Shown here: positions 12,460-22,634 of the stretch, in pieces
Numbering within the stretch: position 1 is the first letter of the stretch
Layout of the letters: the number at the start of each line of letters is the position of its first letter
DNA from: Chinchilla lanigera
Taxonomy: Eukaryota > Chordata > Mammalia > Rodentia > Chinchillidae
Length of the DNA: 64,000 nt
Assembly: GCF_000276665.1 (NCBI RefSeq)
Contig: NW_004955404.1
Coordinates: 34,496,160-34,560,159 of the forward strand
Direction: 5' to 3'
Position numbers and translations under genes: made by a program
Notes under the pieces: generated by a model
What the model was told of the DNA's origin: nothing
Databases searched by the model: none
What the model saw: the letters and a program-made list of their open reading frames with translations, nothing else

Positions 12460-12640
12460 TATATTTTGCAGTATTGGGGATTGAACCCAGGGTCTTCATA
12501 CTCAACTATATCCCCATCACCTTTTCATTTTTTAGTTTGAGACAAGAGTCTCATAAGTCATTAAATTACCTGGGCTGGCCTCAAATTTTGAAATCCTCCT
12601 TAGTCTCTAGGTGTGCTGGAATCACAGCTAGTACTAATGC
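12460..12640 (-). repeat. B1-dID composite SINE
   Basis: An antisense ID half ('tattggggattgaacccagg...atatcccc') is joined to an antisense B1 half ('agtttgagacaagagtctc...ctgggctggcctcaaat...gtgctggaatcacagc'). The continuous junction supports a single fused SINE. Confidence 0.75.
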
Positions 12641-12644
12641 ACAT

Positions 12645-12772
12645 TCTTTGTTTCTGAGACTTGGTTTCATTCTGTAGCTCATTATGTACCCCAGGCTGGC
12701 CTTAAACTCACCAAGATCCTCCTTCCTCAGCCTCCTGAATGTGGGGATTGTAGGCATGCACCACCTGGCTAA
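12645..12772 (-). repeat. B1 SINE
   Basis: Antisense B1: 'tgtttctgagacttggtttcattc...ccccaggctggccttaaactc...ggattgtaggcatgcacc'. It abuts the B1-dID to its left, making a three-SINE block. Confidence 0.85.
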
Positions 12773-12954
12773 TGCCCATTTTTGGTAGAAGAATGCACTG
12801 AGAACAAATGGGGAATGAAGACAGCTACAGTGATGATAGCTATGGTAGAAGTGGGGAGGCACTGAAGGAACATTTTATGGGAAAAGCACGGCTTTGATAT
12901 TTGATATCAAAGCTTTGATATTTCCTGGTTAGAATGCTTAGTATTTACACAGCC

Positions 12955-13017
12955 AATAAAGTGCAAGTATACCTAATTATTGAGTACAGTCACCAGCTGT
13001 ACACTACCTCCCCAGTA
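12955..13017 (-). mobile_element. old L1 (L1M type) 3'UTR, left part
   Basis: 'gagtacagtcaccagctgtacactacctccc' matches the antisense 3'UTR of old mammalian L1. The same element continues at 13918, so it was split by the L1 at 13033-13902. Confidence 0.65.
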
Positions 13018-13032
13018 CATATGCGTCTTATT
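13018..13032. repeat. left target-site duplication of nested L1
   Basis: CATATGCGTCTTATT. It matches CATATGCATCTTATT at 13903-13917 with one mismatch in 15. Confidence 0.9.
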
Positions 13033-13902
13033 TTTTAATTTTTATTTTAGTTTAAAGAGAGTAATAAATGAGAAACAAACAAACAAGACAAGAAAAGAAC
13101 AATAGCAACATTCCAGTCTCACAAACATAAACAAACCAGAGCAAGAACATTTAAAGTGATACAGGGTTTCAAAACAAAATAATATGAATTAACAGTGATT
13201 GTTATATTACATACTACTATCCTCAACCATGTTGCTCAGATTACCAGATGTAAGAATGGAAGATTGTTCAAACCAGTGAAGAGAATAAGGAAATAATTAT
13301 TAGATAAAATATTAGAGATAATACAGAGTTTCACTAGACAAGATGGTAAGAATTCACCATGGTAATTCCATTGCATATTGTTACCTTCAAATCAGTTGCT
13401 CAGATATCCAGAAATGGGCATCTGAGATGAATACATATTTCTCAAGTAAATAAATACTAATGGAGAATAAATACATGAAAAAATGTCCAACATCATTAGT
13501 CATTCAAGAAATGCAAATTAAAACAACACTGAGATTTCATCTCACCCCAGAAAGAATAGCTATCATCAAGAAATCAACCAATAACAAATGCTGGAGAGGC
13601 TGTAGGGAGAAAGGAACCCTTCTCCACTGCTGGTGGGAATGTAGATTGGTGAAACCACTGTGGAAATCAATTTGGAAATTTCTCACAAAACTAGGAATGG
13701 AAGTCCTATTTAACGCAGCTATTCCCCTTCTGGGTATTTTCCCAGAAGAATTAAAGACAGTATACCACAGCGATATACATGCACCCATGTTTGTAGTAGC
13801 ACAATTTGTTATAGCTAAATCTTGGAAGCAACCCAGATGCCCATACACTGAGGAATGGATAAACAAGCTGTGGTATTTCTATACAGTGGAGTATTACTCA
13901 GC
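13033..13902 (-). mobile_element. 5'-truncated L1 with twin-priming inversion
   Basis: An 870-bp insertion between 15-bp TSDs. From the left it starts with a T-rich tail and an antisense L1 3'UTR (13033 to about 13407), then flips to sense L1 ORF2 (about 13408-13902). An inverted 5' part joined to a normally oriented 3' part is the product expected from twin priming during reverse transcription. The sense part encodes the decayed ORF2 C-terminus, including the cysteine-rich region: in the frame starting at 13460 residues read CWRGCREKGTLLHCWWEC, keeping the C-C-H-C spacing. The antisense 3'UTR holds two tandem versions of one ~150-bp module. The host is an older antisense L1. Confidence 0.9.
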
Positions 13903-13907
13903 CATAT
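13460..13907 (+). pseudogene. L1 ORF2 C-terminal fragment, open but truncated
   Basis: About 149 codons remain open and read as the C-terminus of L1 ORF2p. A 'MKKCPTSLVIQEMQIKTTLR' segment comes first, then the cysteine/histidine zinc-knuckle-like region at about residues 45-62, then 'PLLGIFPEELK', 'FVIAKSWKQPRCP' and 'TVEYYSA'. The endonuclease and reverse transcriptase domains are absent. This is the inverted part of the L1 at 13033-13902, and the frame continues only by chance into host sequence. It cannot make a working retrotransposition protein. Confidence 0.85.
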
Positions 13908-13917
13908 GCATCTTATT
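13903..13917. repeat. right target-site duplication of nested L1
   Basis: CATATGCATCTTATT, paired with 13018-13032. Confidence 0.9.
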
Positions 13918-14395
13918 ACTGGAGGTTTGTACTCTTTGACCAGTGTCTTCCCTTTCTCTCCACCACATGGCTCCTGGCAACTTCTATCCCACTCTGTGTT
14001 ACTGAGTTTGACTTCTCGTTCTAAGATCCCACTTAAGAGATTACATAGTACTTGTCTTTGTGCATCTAGTTTACTTAGCCCGGTGTCCTCCAGGTTTATC
14101 CTTGTTGCAAATGGCAAGATTTCTTTCTTTTTAAAGGCAAAATAATATTTCATTGTATACTGTACAACATGATTTCTTTACCCATTCATTACCCAAGGAC
14201 TCTTATGTTGCTTCTTGGCTAATGTGCACCATGGTGCAGTGAGCACAACAATGCTACTGTCTCTTCCAGAAAGTCATTTGATTCCTCTTGGATTTATGCC
14301 CAGAATGGAGATTGCTCAATCATATGGTTGTCCTGATTTTGTTTTCTTGAGAAATCTCCATATTGCATTCTATAACATCCATGCTAGGTGCTACT
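13918..14395 (-). mobile_element. old L1 (L1M type), right part
   Basis: Continues the antisense L1 from 13017. It runs through the 3'UTR ('tttgtactctttgaccagtg', 'catctagtttacttagc') into the ORF2 3' end, seen as 'ataatatttcattgtata', 'cccattcatt', 'tgcccagaatggagattgct' and 'aatcatatggttgtcctg'. All of these are phrases of antisense old L1. Confidence 0.8.
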
Positions 14396-14429
14396 ATTTC
14401 ACTAAAAATATTTTAGGAAATAAATATTG

Positions 14430-14624
14430 TTTAATCCCATTTGTTGATTCTCGGCACTTCTTTTCCTGTGCAATGAAAATTCTGTTCAGAAAGTCCTTGC
14501 ATAAAAGTTTTACCTATTTTATCCCCCAGTAGGTTAAATGTTTCTGTTTTAATATTTAGTTCTTTGAGCCATTTTGATTTTAATTTAGTACATGGTGAGA
14601 GACATGGGTCTAGGTTCAATCTTC
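14430..14624 (-). mobile_element. antisense L1 ORF2 segment
   Basis: 'tttgttgattctcggcact' and 'tagttctttgagccattttg' match the antisense of L1 ORF2 several hundred bases upstream of the segment that follows. It is either the inverted 5' part of the L1 at 14625-15205 (twin priming) or a further part of the old antisense L1 to the left. I cannot decide without an alignment. Confidence 0.6.
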
Positions 14625-15205
14625 CATTTGACCCAGCCACTCCTCTTCCAGGTATCTTCTGGAAAGAGTTAAAGACATCATATTACAGCGATGCATGCAC
14701 ACCCATGTTTATAGCAGCACAATTCTTAATAGCTAAATCCAGGAACCAACCTGGACACATCAACAGATGAATGGATAAGGAAAATGTAGCATTTACACAT
14801 AGTGGAGTGCTACTCTGCTGTAAAGATAAACGAGTTATTTGTAGGAAAATGGATGGACCTCGAGACCATAGTGCTTAAGTAAAATAAATCAGACACACAA
14901 TGTTTAATATCTCCTGATTTTTTTATATGAGAAACCTAAAATATCAATAAAGAGCAAAATGAAAGAGAGATAAGAGGAGATAGGGAGGTAGATCTCTCCC
15001 AAAAGGGAAGGAGAGCATGAGATGGTCAGAGGGGTTGGGATGGAGATAGGGCATGAAAAAGGGAATTAGGATGTGATAGGTACAAGCCCCAGCTCCACAG
15101 ACGGAATTAAACATTATGTACTGCAAACATATACTAATGAAATCAACAGAAGAAGCAATACAAACATGGTTGGATTTTATGCTTAAAAAGAAAAGAAATA
15201 TAAAA
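14625..15205 (+). mobile_element. L1 3' end (ORF2 tail plus 3'UTR)
   Basis: Sense L1 starting at the conserved 'catttgacccagccac' and running through 'ttctggaaagagttaaagac', 'tagcagcacaattcttaata', 'ggaaaatggatggacctcg', the 3'UTR phrase 'tatgagaaacctaaaatat' and an A-rich end near 15185-15205. The same 3'UTR type occurs at 38385-39875. Confidence 0.85.
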
Positions 15206-15490
15206 CGACCTGTTAGATTTTGGGGGAAGTTCTGAGCTGATGTCTGCGCCCAGGGTGTTGCTTGTTGGCACTCTCAACACCGCAAACACTACCTGAGCCA
15301 AGGGGTGCTCCACATACCAAGGCGCTCGCCACCCACTCCCTCCCAGTGCGGCACGCCAGGTGCGAAATCCTGTTTATGCTGCCCTCCTGTCTCAAGGAGT
15401 TTCTCATGGAAGCATTTTCTTCTGCCAAGGACCTTTCTCTCCATGGGATTACGGGTTAGTCTTGACGATTTGTACGGGCCAAAATATTTA
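15206..15490. other. small CpG cluster, unassigned
   Basis: In AT-rich surroundings this ~280-bp stretch has about ten CpG, including 'gtgcggcacgccaggtgcg' near 15346-15364. No repeat or exon recognised. It could be a piece of an LTR, an L1 5' region or a small regulatory segment. Confidence 0.4.
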
Positions 15491-16280
15491 ATCACTCATC
15501 ATGTTTTCCTCTGCAACCCCTACAACTCTCCTTAGATATATAACAAAATCACCCACATTCTTATTTAGGACACACATGATCAACAAAGGAACTTCTAAAG
15601 ATCCCAGATACATTTAAATTTCTGTTCAGCTGTGGGGTAGGACTCCTGCATTAGTTTGAAATGTGGGAAGATTAAAGACAAGAACGAGATAAGATTGTAC
15701 AGAATGTACAGAAACCTAAAAAAGACAATCAAGAGAAACTACACACGTGTTAAGAAACCAAAGAAGAGCTAAGACCTTACTTGATTTCCATATTCATTAG
15801 TATAATTTTCATAATACTCATCTTGACTTGTGTATTCACTGATTCGTGGTTGAAATCTCAGTAGTGCTTGCTTTTGAGGCACAATTTGGAAACTTGCACA
15901 GTGAGCCTAAAACTGGGAAGCATGAGTCCTGAAGTGTCCTTGCTTGTGGAAAAGGGCACCCAGAAGAATAAACAGTGAGGAACGGCCAGACAGAATGATA
16001 CAAGAAAGAGCTGAAGGGTGAAGGGCACTTGAACATATCTCAGCAGGGACAGGACAACCTCTGTGGGTCTGAAGGCTGAGGAAGGCTGAGGAGAGATGAC
16101 ATTAAACCCCACCTCACTCTTTGTTATAATACAGTAACTGCTGACCTTATCAGCCTGGAAAATTAAATAATCATTCAAAGGGAAGAACAAGGAAATGGTG
16201 AACTTTTACTTTTAACTCATAAACTCTCAGGTGGTCCTGAGTACCTCTGTATAATTCAAATGGTACGTATTGAGATTGAG
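15491..16280. other. unassigned sequence
   Basis: No gene or repeat recognised. The minus-strand open frame 15858-16190 (110 codons) lacks any recognisable pattern. Confidence 0.4.
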
Positions 16281-16289
16281 AAACTATAA

Positions 16290-16600
16290 CAAAGCAGACG
16301 CTGTACCAATGAGGCTAGATATACAAAGATGAAGGAAAAATAGTTTGTAGTCAGATCAGGGAGATGAGCATGCAGATAAATAATTACTCTATAATGTGAT
16401 AAATGCTACTGGGTGATAACATTGTGAAGTGAGTTAAATCAGAGGAAAAAGAACTCCCCAGGGGGGAGGTAGAGGAGGATTCCTATAAGAGGGGATGCTT
16501 AACCTGTCTCAAATATAATTTGAAGTTTGTGAAGAAAAGAAGACAATAAAGGGGCTGCCATGCAGAGAGGAGATTGTGAACAAAGACAGAGAAGGAAGAA
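16290..16600 (-). repeat. probable L2 LINE relic
   Basis: 'agataaataattactctataatgtgataaatgctactggg' parallels the antisense L2 phrase '..aataaataattactatagtgataagtgctat..', followed by 'gaggattcctataagag' and 'gccatgcagagaggag'. Old and divergent. Confidence 0.5.
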
Positions 16601-17274
16601 AAAGATGATGCTTTTTATGAAAACTGTGGAGCAATTGGATTTCACATGGAGCACAGCACGGGGCATGGTTGGAGGGGGCTTGCCTTTGAGGCAAATGTGG
16701 CTGTGCTGACTCAAACTGGACTAACACTGTGCAAGAAGAAAAGAAATTCTGTAGCACGATCTTGCTTCCTTCAGAGATGAAACACACTGAAAGAGATACA
16801 ACACATGGAACTACCAAAAGACTAACAGACCTTCTGTGGAGCTGAGAAAGCTGGTTCATGAACTGTTTTAAAAACCCTAGTCATGTGTCATATCCTCTGG
16901 GTTGTAGACTGTTAGGTATTACTGTAACATTTCAAACATTACAGAAACACCCAAACCAGGAAAAAAAATTACCAGGAAAATCTACTTTCCAAATGGGTAC
17001 AGAGGCAAGCTCACATTTTTCTGTCTATGTGCCACAAAAGAACTCTTAACTCTTGTTTCTTATTTTATCCCATAGTTTATCTCTGTGTATAAAATGGGAT
17101 CAGCTTAGCTTTTAACTTTATAACAGATGACAAAATTTTAAAACCTACATATTTGAAGTATTCTGAACATATTTCTATAGGAAAAATTCTAACAGGGAGA
17201 TTTTTCTGGATCAAAAAATATTGGTAAGTCATGAAAAATTGACGTTAAAAACATATATAGCCTATGTGTCAGAC
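16601..17274. other. unassigned sequence
   Basis: No repeat family or gene recognised. Confidence 0.4.
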
Positions 17275-17450
17275 AGTGTGGCTTATACCTGCAATCCTAG
17301 TGGTCTGAGAAGCTGAAGGCAGAGGCTGGCAAGGCTACGCCCATCCTTGAGCAACTCAGTGAGGCTGTATCTCCAAACAAAAAATTAGGAAAGGGCTGGG
17401 AATATACCTCAGTGCAAAGCTCCTGGGTAGGGCCTAACCACCCCAACATA
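17275..17450 (+). repeat. B1-dID composite SINE
   Basis: A B1 half ('gtggcttatacctgcaatcc', 'gctgaaggcagaggctgg', 'ctcagtgaggctgtatctcc') is joined to an ID half ('agggctgggaatatacctca', 'gtgcaaagctcctgggta'). Sense orientation, moderately diverged. Confidence 0.8.
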
Positions 17451-17475
17451 CTCATAAGTATATACACATGTACAG

Positions 17476-17508
17476 ACACACACACACACACACATACACA
17501 CACACATT
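17476..17508 (+). repeat. (CA)n microsatellite
   Basis: ACACAC array with one T interruption, just after the B1-dID. Confidence 0.95.
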
Positions 17509-17744
17509 TTATGCCCTCTCCATCTTGTTAATACAGAACATTATCAATCTTTAAAATATTTATTCCTACTTATAAAATACTTTTTCATTGATTTAATTTG
17601 CTTTTTTGATTATTAGTAAAGGCCACCATATTTTTATACATTCATTTGGTGGTCCTTTCATGGTGTTTTTAATTTTGGGAGGTTGTAGCAGAGTTTGTTT
17701 TTATTGATTTACAGGTCCACTTTATATATTGTTCTTCCATGGTC

Positions 17745-17985
17745 ATTGAATCTAATATGTGCTAGGTATTCGGGATGAGGCAGTGAACAGAATATATTGT
17801 CCTTCCTCCAGGGAGTTTGCATAGGAGTTATGAATAAAGAAAGGGAGCATATACTTACAAGGGCAATGTTTTATAAAAAGATATCACTAAGGGTGGTGAG
17901 AAATGCTCTTTTAGATGAGAGAATCAGGAGAAATCTCTATGAGGAGGAGAGACGTGAGTAGAGGTGCACACATTTGAGGGAATGG
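17745..17985 (-). repeat. L2 LINE 3'-end relic
   Basis: Antisense L2: 'tctaatatgtgctaggtatt', 'gatgaggcagtgaacagaat', 'cctccagggagtttgca', then the region matching 'agggaaggcctctctgaggagg' as 'aggagaaatctctatgagga'. Clear order of family phrases. Confidence 0.7.
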
Positions 17986-18753
17986 GCTGTGGTATCTCTG
18001 GCAGGAGCATTGCAAGCAGAAGAAGCAAACTACAGATTGATGGGTGGCTTACTACTTTATTTGAAGTTATTCTATTTCTTAATATTATGAACTTAGTAGC
18101 CACATTTTCACTTCCCTTAAGGCCAATATTTAGTCAACTTATATTCCTCTTGTATTATGCTGAGATATGTTGAAAATTTTAGATGTGATTATTACTAATG
18201 TTTTCTTATGTACTTCTATTTCAAGATTTTCTTCATAACTATTGTACTATATACACAGCATCAATTATTTTTCAGGGTTTGGAATACTTTATTGCTCCAT
18301 AGCTTCCTGTTTTCTTCTTTTAAAACTGTTATCACAATACAGTTGCCAAATAGCTACAGTACTTCTCTGAAGATATTTTTAAAATATGCTTTTAAAAAAT
18401 TTTCATTCCTGCATTATTGAGACCCTCCACTCTGAAGTTTCACATGGTCCCTCAGTGCAGAAAATAATTTTCTACTCAAAACTTTCTTTCTCACCTCTCA
18501 TCTACCTCTTACCTATGTCTTATATTTAATCTCATAATTTGCAATTCAATACCTTTTTACTCTACACTCTAATTTCTGAAGTTGGATTTCAAGATTAGTA
18601 ATTCAGATTGGGGCCACGTCTATTTCATGATTCCTTCATGCTTCTCATGGGTGTATTTTTCATACTAAAAATGTCTTCTTTTTATATCTTGCTTTATTCT
18701 CTCTATGTGGCAGCCTTGATTCAATCAATAACATTTTTAATGCCATTATTCTT
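17986..18753. other. unassigned AT-rich sequence
   Basis: No gene or repeat recognised with confidence. Confidence 0.4.
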
Positions 18754-18768
18754 TGATTATTATTAAAC

Positions 18769-18824
18769 TGGTACTGATGAGAACAGATACTACACATGAT
18801 CCTAGCCAAAAGGCCGAGAAGCAA
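18769..18824 (-). pseudogene. U2 snRNA 5'-fragment retropseudogene
   Basis: Read on the minus strand from 18824, this matches U2 spliceosomal snRNA from its 5' end for about 50 nt. It includes the conserved 'cttctcggccttttggcta' and the branch-point-recognition region 'gtgtagtatctgttct', with about four substitutions. The rest of U2 (Sm site, 3' stem-loops) is missing and there is no A-tail. It is bounded by direct repeats TGATTATTATTAAAC (18754-18768) and TGATTATTATTGAAAC (18825-18840), which indicate insertion of an RNA copy by L1 machinery. No U2 promoter (PSE) is expected or seen, so it should not be expressed as an snRNA. Confidence 0.9.
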
Positions 18825-19039
18825 TGATTATTATTGAAACCGGACAGTAGGTATTTCACATTCTCCTCTACCTTCTTCTTACAGTGCCACTGAAAGCGTC
18901 TGGTCTACCTGCCCAGGTTAATTCTCCTCTTGTAGTTGTTGATTCATCCTGCACTCAGTGTGCCTTCTTTGAATGACCACAGTGATAAATATAGGCAAGC
19001 AATTGGCAGTAGACAGTTGCTATGGCCTATTTGCTAAGA

Positions 19040-19235
19040 CTACTTTATTTAAATTTCAGCTTTTAACTTACTAGCTGCATCATATACCTCTTAGGTCATC
19101 TATAAAAGAAAACAAAAAACAAAAAACAGTATTAGACCATGGAGTCCTTATGATGGTTAAACATATAGAACACTAAGCTAGAGTTCTCTACATAGTGAGC
19201 ACTCAAATAGCACTAACTCTCATGATGATTGACAG
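19040..19235 (+). repeat. MIR SINE relic
   Basis: Sense MIR order: 'tttcagcttttaacttactagctgca' (for 'cggctctgccacttactagctgtg'), a decayed middle, then 'gagtccttatgatggttaaacatatagaacac' and 'tacatagtgagcactcaaat', which correspond to the MIR 3' half. Confidence 0.7.
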
Positions 19236-20020
19236 TGTCAGCACTATGTTTTTCTTTCCTTGTGCTGTGTAGGTCTGCCTGTAGTGTTTTCTGACATTAA
19301 AACTACCAGGTAGCTAGCAAATCGGAATAGTCTCTTTCCAATGAGGTAGGAATTAAATGCATTATATTTCATAAATGAATTATGTTTCTCTACATGGAGG
19401 TGGATGTTTGTGAGAGCAAGTGGCCTAGAAAAATTGAGTCTTTGAGTTCCACTGTGTTAGGTAGAATTAACCCAGGGAATTCAGGAGCCCACTGATGTGC
19501 CAGCTTCTCTTAGGGCATCGCTAGATGGTAGTGCTAGTGCTTCTACCAGCTGCACTAGTTCAGTTCAGCAGGCTGGGCACTTTCAGCAAGACTGGCTGCT
19601 GGAGGTTACTGGTTCTAGCCATAAACCCCCCAGTAATGGTGAGAGCATAACTATCCTACTGAGTGAACCTGGAAACAAGAATCTGTTTTCTCCCTCTGGT
19701 GACCTGAGCACTGTGCTCTACATGGGTCTCCTCTCCTGACTCAATGGAGATAACCAGTTCGTGGTAATTGCCTAAAGCTCCACACAGGGTGCTAGTAGTG
19801 AAGCTAAATTTCCCCCTTCTGTGTAGGATTTAGTAATCTCTACAGAAAACTGGGGAAAAAAGAATATGCTGAAGCACATGCCTCACTTACTGTTTTCCTT
19901 CACAAGTTTTTTTTTTTTTTTTTAAAGGAAAGATCTGTGACCAGAATTGTGGGTTTTAGAAAAATGACACTGGCTGCTATGTGGAAATTGGACTGGCTTG
20001 TTTTCTCCTTCCTGTACCAG
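19236..20020. other. unassigned sequence
   Basis: Nothing recognised except a T-run at 19908-19923. The 80-codon frame 19497-19739 (plus) is serine-rich and not attributable. Confidence 0.4.
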
Positions 20021-20021
20021 C

Positions 20022-20118
20022 CACAAAGCAATTTCCATGTAGCCACCAGGATTATTGCTCTAAAACCTCAAATCTGCTCAGATATTCTCCCTTGTTAAAA
20101 TTCTAAAACTTCTGATGG
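20022..20118 (+). repeat. L2 LINE relic
   Basis: 'ccacaaagcaatttcc..agccaccaggattattgctctaaaacctcaaatctgctcag' follows the sense L2 phrase 'cacacagcagccagagtgatc..aaacataaatcagatcatg'. Confidence 0.5.
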
Positions 20119-20332
20119 AAAAACAAGAAGAATACTGGCCATGGAAAGAATCCCAAAGCTAGAAGATAAATATGTAAAGCATGGTCATAGTGATTGGGAG
20201 ATGCTATCATGCAAATACATTGAGAAATAGTCTATAGATATAACAGGACTTGAAAAGACATTTATTTTTGAAAGTATGAATTATTAATTTTTATAATTAA
20301 AATTATTACACGTCTATTGTAGAGAAACTGTT

Positions 20333-20472
20333 CTATTTATTTTTAAGACAGGCCTCACTATGTAGTCCAGACTGGCCTTGGACCCTCACTATATAGCCTA
20401 GGCTGGCCTTGAACTCACAGTAATTCTCCTGGCTCAGCCTCCTGAGTGCTGGGATTATAGGAATGTGCCTAC
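20333..20472 (-). repeat. B1 SINE with internal duplication
   Basis: Antisense B1: 'tttttaagacaggcctcact', then two copies of the 'tagnccagactggccttg / tagcctaggctggccttga' block, ending 'gggattataggaatgtgcc'. Confidence 0.9.
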
Positions 20473-20685
20473 ATGCAGAAGAAGCTGATTTTTAAAAGAG
20501 GTCAAAATAAGATTAGCTGTCTTCAAGGAACTTATGACAGAAGAGACATAAAACTAAACATAATACTAAGTTATGAGCTCAATATAAGAATGTGCACATA
20601 CTAACTTGGGAGCACAGCACAGGAAAATAACTAATCCTTCTGAGCAGTCCCAGGTAAGACTTAGTAAAGAAAACCATTTGAGGAA

Positions 20686-21113
20686 TGTCTTAGTTATTTT
20701 TCTTGCTGCTGAAACAAAATACCCAACACCCCCAAAGTTAAAGCAGGAAAGGCTTCATTTGGTTCTTCATTTGGTAGAGGTTTCAGTCCATAATTGGCTG
20801 GCTCCAAGACAGGGTGGCATGGGAGACAGGTATTGCAGAGGAAAAACAGTTTGTGGTGGGCAGGGGTAGCAAAGCAAGCAAGAGAAAAGGCTGACCTGTT
20901 TCTGTCCCTATATTATTTACAGGTTACCTGGATTATAGTTGTGTCGAATCAATCAGAGACTGATTTACTAATCACCTACCCTTAATCTTACCACCCTTAC
21001 TCTTAGCACTGCATCATGAGTCAATCACATACTCTAGATTCAGCCACCTATGAAAAAGCCCCACCTATGATTGCATGAGGTTTTGAGGGGGCATCTAGAC
21101 ACAAGCCATAACA
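20686..21113 (-). mobile_element. MaLR 3' LTR
   Basis: A 428-bp LTR beginning TGTCTTAGTTA and ending CCATAACA on the plus strand (TGTTATGG...CTAAGACA in the element's own sense). It pairs with 22635-23057 along its whole length: both copies share 'gaggaaaaacagttt/gaggagaaacagttca', 'ggtgggcag', 'gtaatcatc/ctaatcacc' and 'gaaaaagccccacctatga'. The element lies on the minus strand, so this is its 3' LTR. Confidence 0.9.
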
Positions 21114-22634
21114 TTCCACTCCTGTCCTCCCAAAAGCTCATGCACATCTCTTTATGTAAAAGACCGTTAGTCCATTTCTAAGTCTTTCTAAAGTCCTAAC
21201 AGTTTCACCATTGCTGAAAAGTCCAAGTTCAACGTCTCCATTGAGATTTAAAACAAAGCCTTAGTTGTGAGTCCCTACACAAATGAAAAGACACTTAAAT
21301 ATTTTCAACATTCAGTGGCACAATATAGACATTTCCATTCAAAAAAATTCAAAAAGGGGGATAGAAAGAAATGGAAAAAAGCAAGTCAAAAATCCAGCAG
21401 GAAAAGCATTAAGTCCCATAGTTTCATGTCCAGTATCCCTGGTAATCTGTGGCAAGTTGTGAACTCCACAGGGCTTAGGTGGCACTGCTCTTATAGCTCT
21501 GCAAGTAGCTGTAGCTCCCATTGCTCTCTTGGCCCAGCTTTTCTTGCTCCTTGCAATTTTCCTCAGATGATCCACATTCCTGGCTTCTCCCAGCTTCTGG
21601 GGTCACCACTACACCTTTGGCTTCATACTCACAGCTTCTCACGGTGGCCTCTCAGGGGCACACCGCCTGACATTCCAGACCTTATTCTGAAATCTGGGTG
21701 GAAGTCTTCCTGAACTCGTAATGCTTGCATTCTGTGTGCATGTAAAACCAATGGATGACACCATATAGATGACATCAGGGTCTGCCACCAGCTGGAGCAG
21801 TAGCCAGACTTCCTCTCTCTTGGCTGTCAGGGATGAGAACCTGAGTCCCTGAGTGCTCTGAACCTGTTCTCTAGGAAAAAATTCTCTGTACTGCTGCCAT
21901 TCTGGACCATGATGTTCTGCAGCTGTCTTCTCAAAGTAAGGTCTTTCACCTTTGCAACACTGAGGCTGCAAATGCTGGAGTCCTTCTGGTACTGGTGATG
22001 TCCCCAGCCATCTTTTCTGTTGTCTTTTTCTGAAATACTGTCTTTTTCTTGCTAGTCTTTTCAGTGACCAATTTTTCCTCCATTCCATCTTTGTAAGGCG
22101 CTGTTTCACTGGAGCTTCCTTTTGGGCCAAACTCACAGAATTTTAAATCACTCTGGTAGGCTGTTTGCTCTTGATTCTTTAAGATAAATCTGGCTGAAAA
22201 GCCTCCAACAGTGGCCATGCCACCACCTCAATATTAGAGTGCCTTGAAATTTCTTCTACAAGATTAATTAGTTCAAAAACCTTAATCTCAGTTTTAGGCA
22301 AAGTCTCTGGATGTGAGCAAAAGGCAGATAAACTTTCTGCCAAGCTATAACACACGTTTTCTGAAGACCAACAACCGATGCAGACCTTGTTCCCTAAAGA
22401 AACATTCTGAACCTGGTCTTTACTGGCAACTTTTCTATCAGTTTTCTGGTCTTCTGAGCTCTGGCAAGAATCGCCAATCAAGTACAGTCTAAGACACTGC
22501 AGCTCTACCTTTTCTGCTGGCATCTCCAAACCCTTCCTAACTCTTCCCCTTTCCACAAACCAGCTCCAAAAACTTTTAAACCACGTGGTCAGGTACAGTC
22601 ACAGCAATAATCCTGCTTCTCTGGTACCAAATTC
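21114..22634 (-). pseudogene. decayed MaLR internal region (gag-like remnants)
   Basis: 1.5 kb between the LTRs with the largest minus-strand frames 165, 125, 90 and 78 codons, overlapping in different registers, as expected of an old gag-like region broken by stops and frameshifts. The plus-strand text 'ttccactcctgtcctcccaa' next to the 3' LTR is typical of MaLR internal sequence. No reverse transcriptase motif is visible. Confidence 0.75.
22615..22634 (-). other. putative primer-binding site of the MaLR
   Basis: On the minus strand, directly after the 5' LTR, the text is 'gaatttggtaccagagaag'. The TGGTACCAG core is the tRNA-complementary site usual for this group. Confidence 0.55.

Noticed and set aside
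18769..18824. Functional U2 snRNA gene
   Set aside because: Only the first ~50 nt, with substitutions and no Sm site or 3' stem-loops. Flanked by TSDs.
21639..22556. Minus-strand frames of 165 and 125 codons as a possible host gene
   Set aside because: They lie wholly between the two LTRs of a MaLR element and are decayed internal sequence in different registers.
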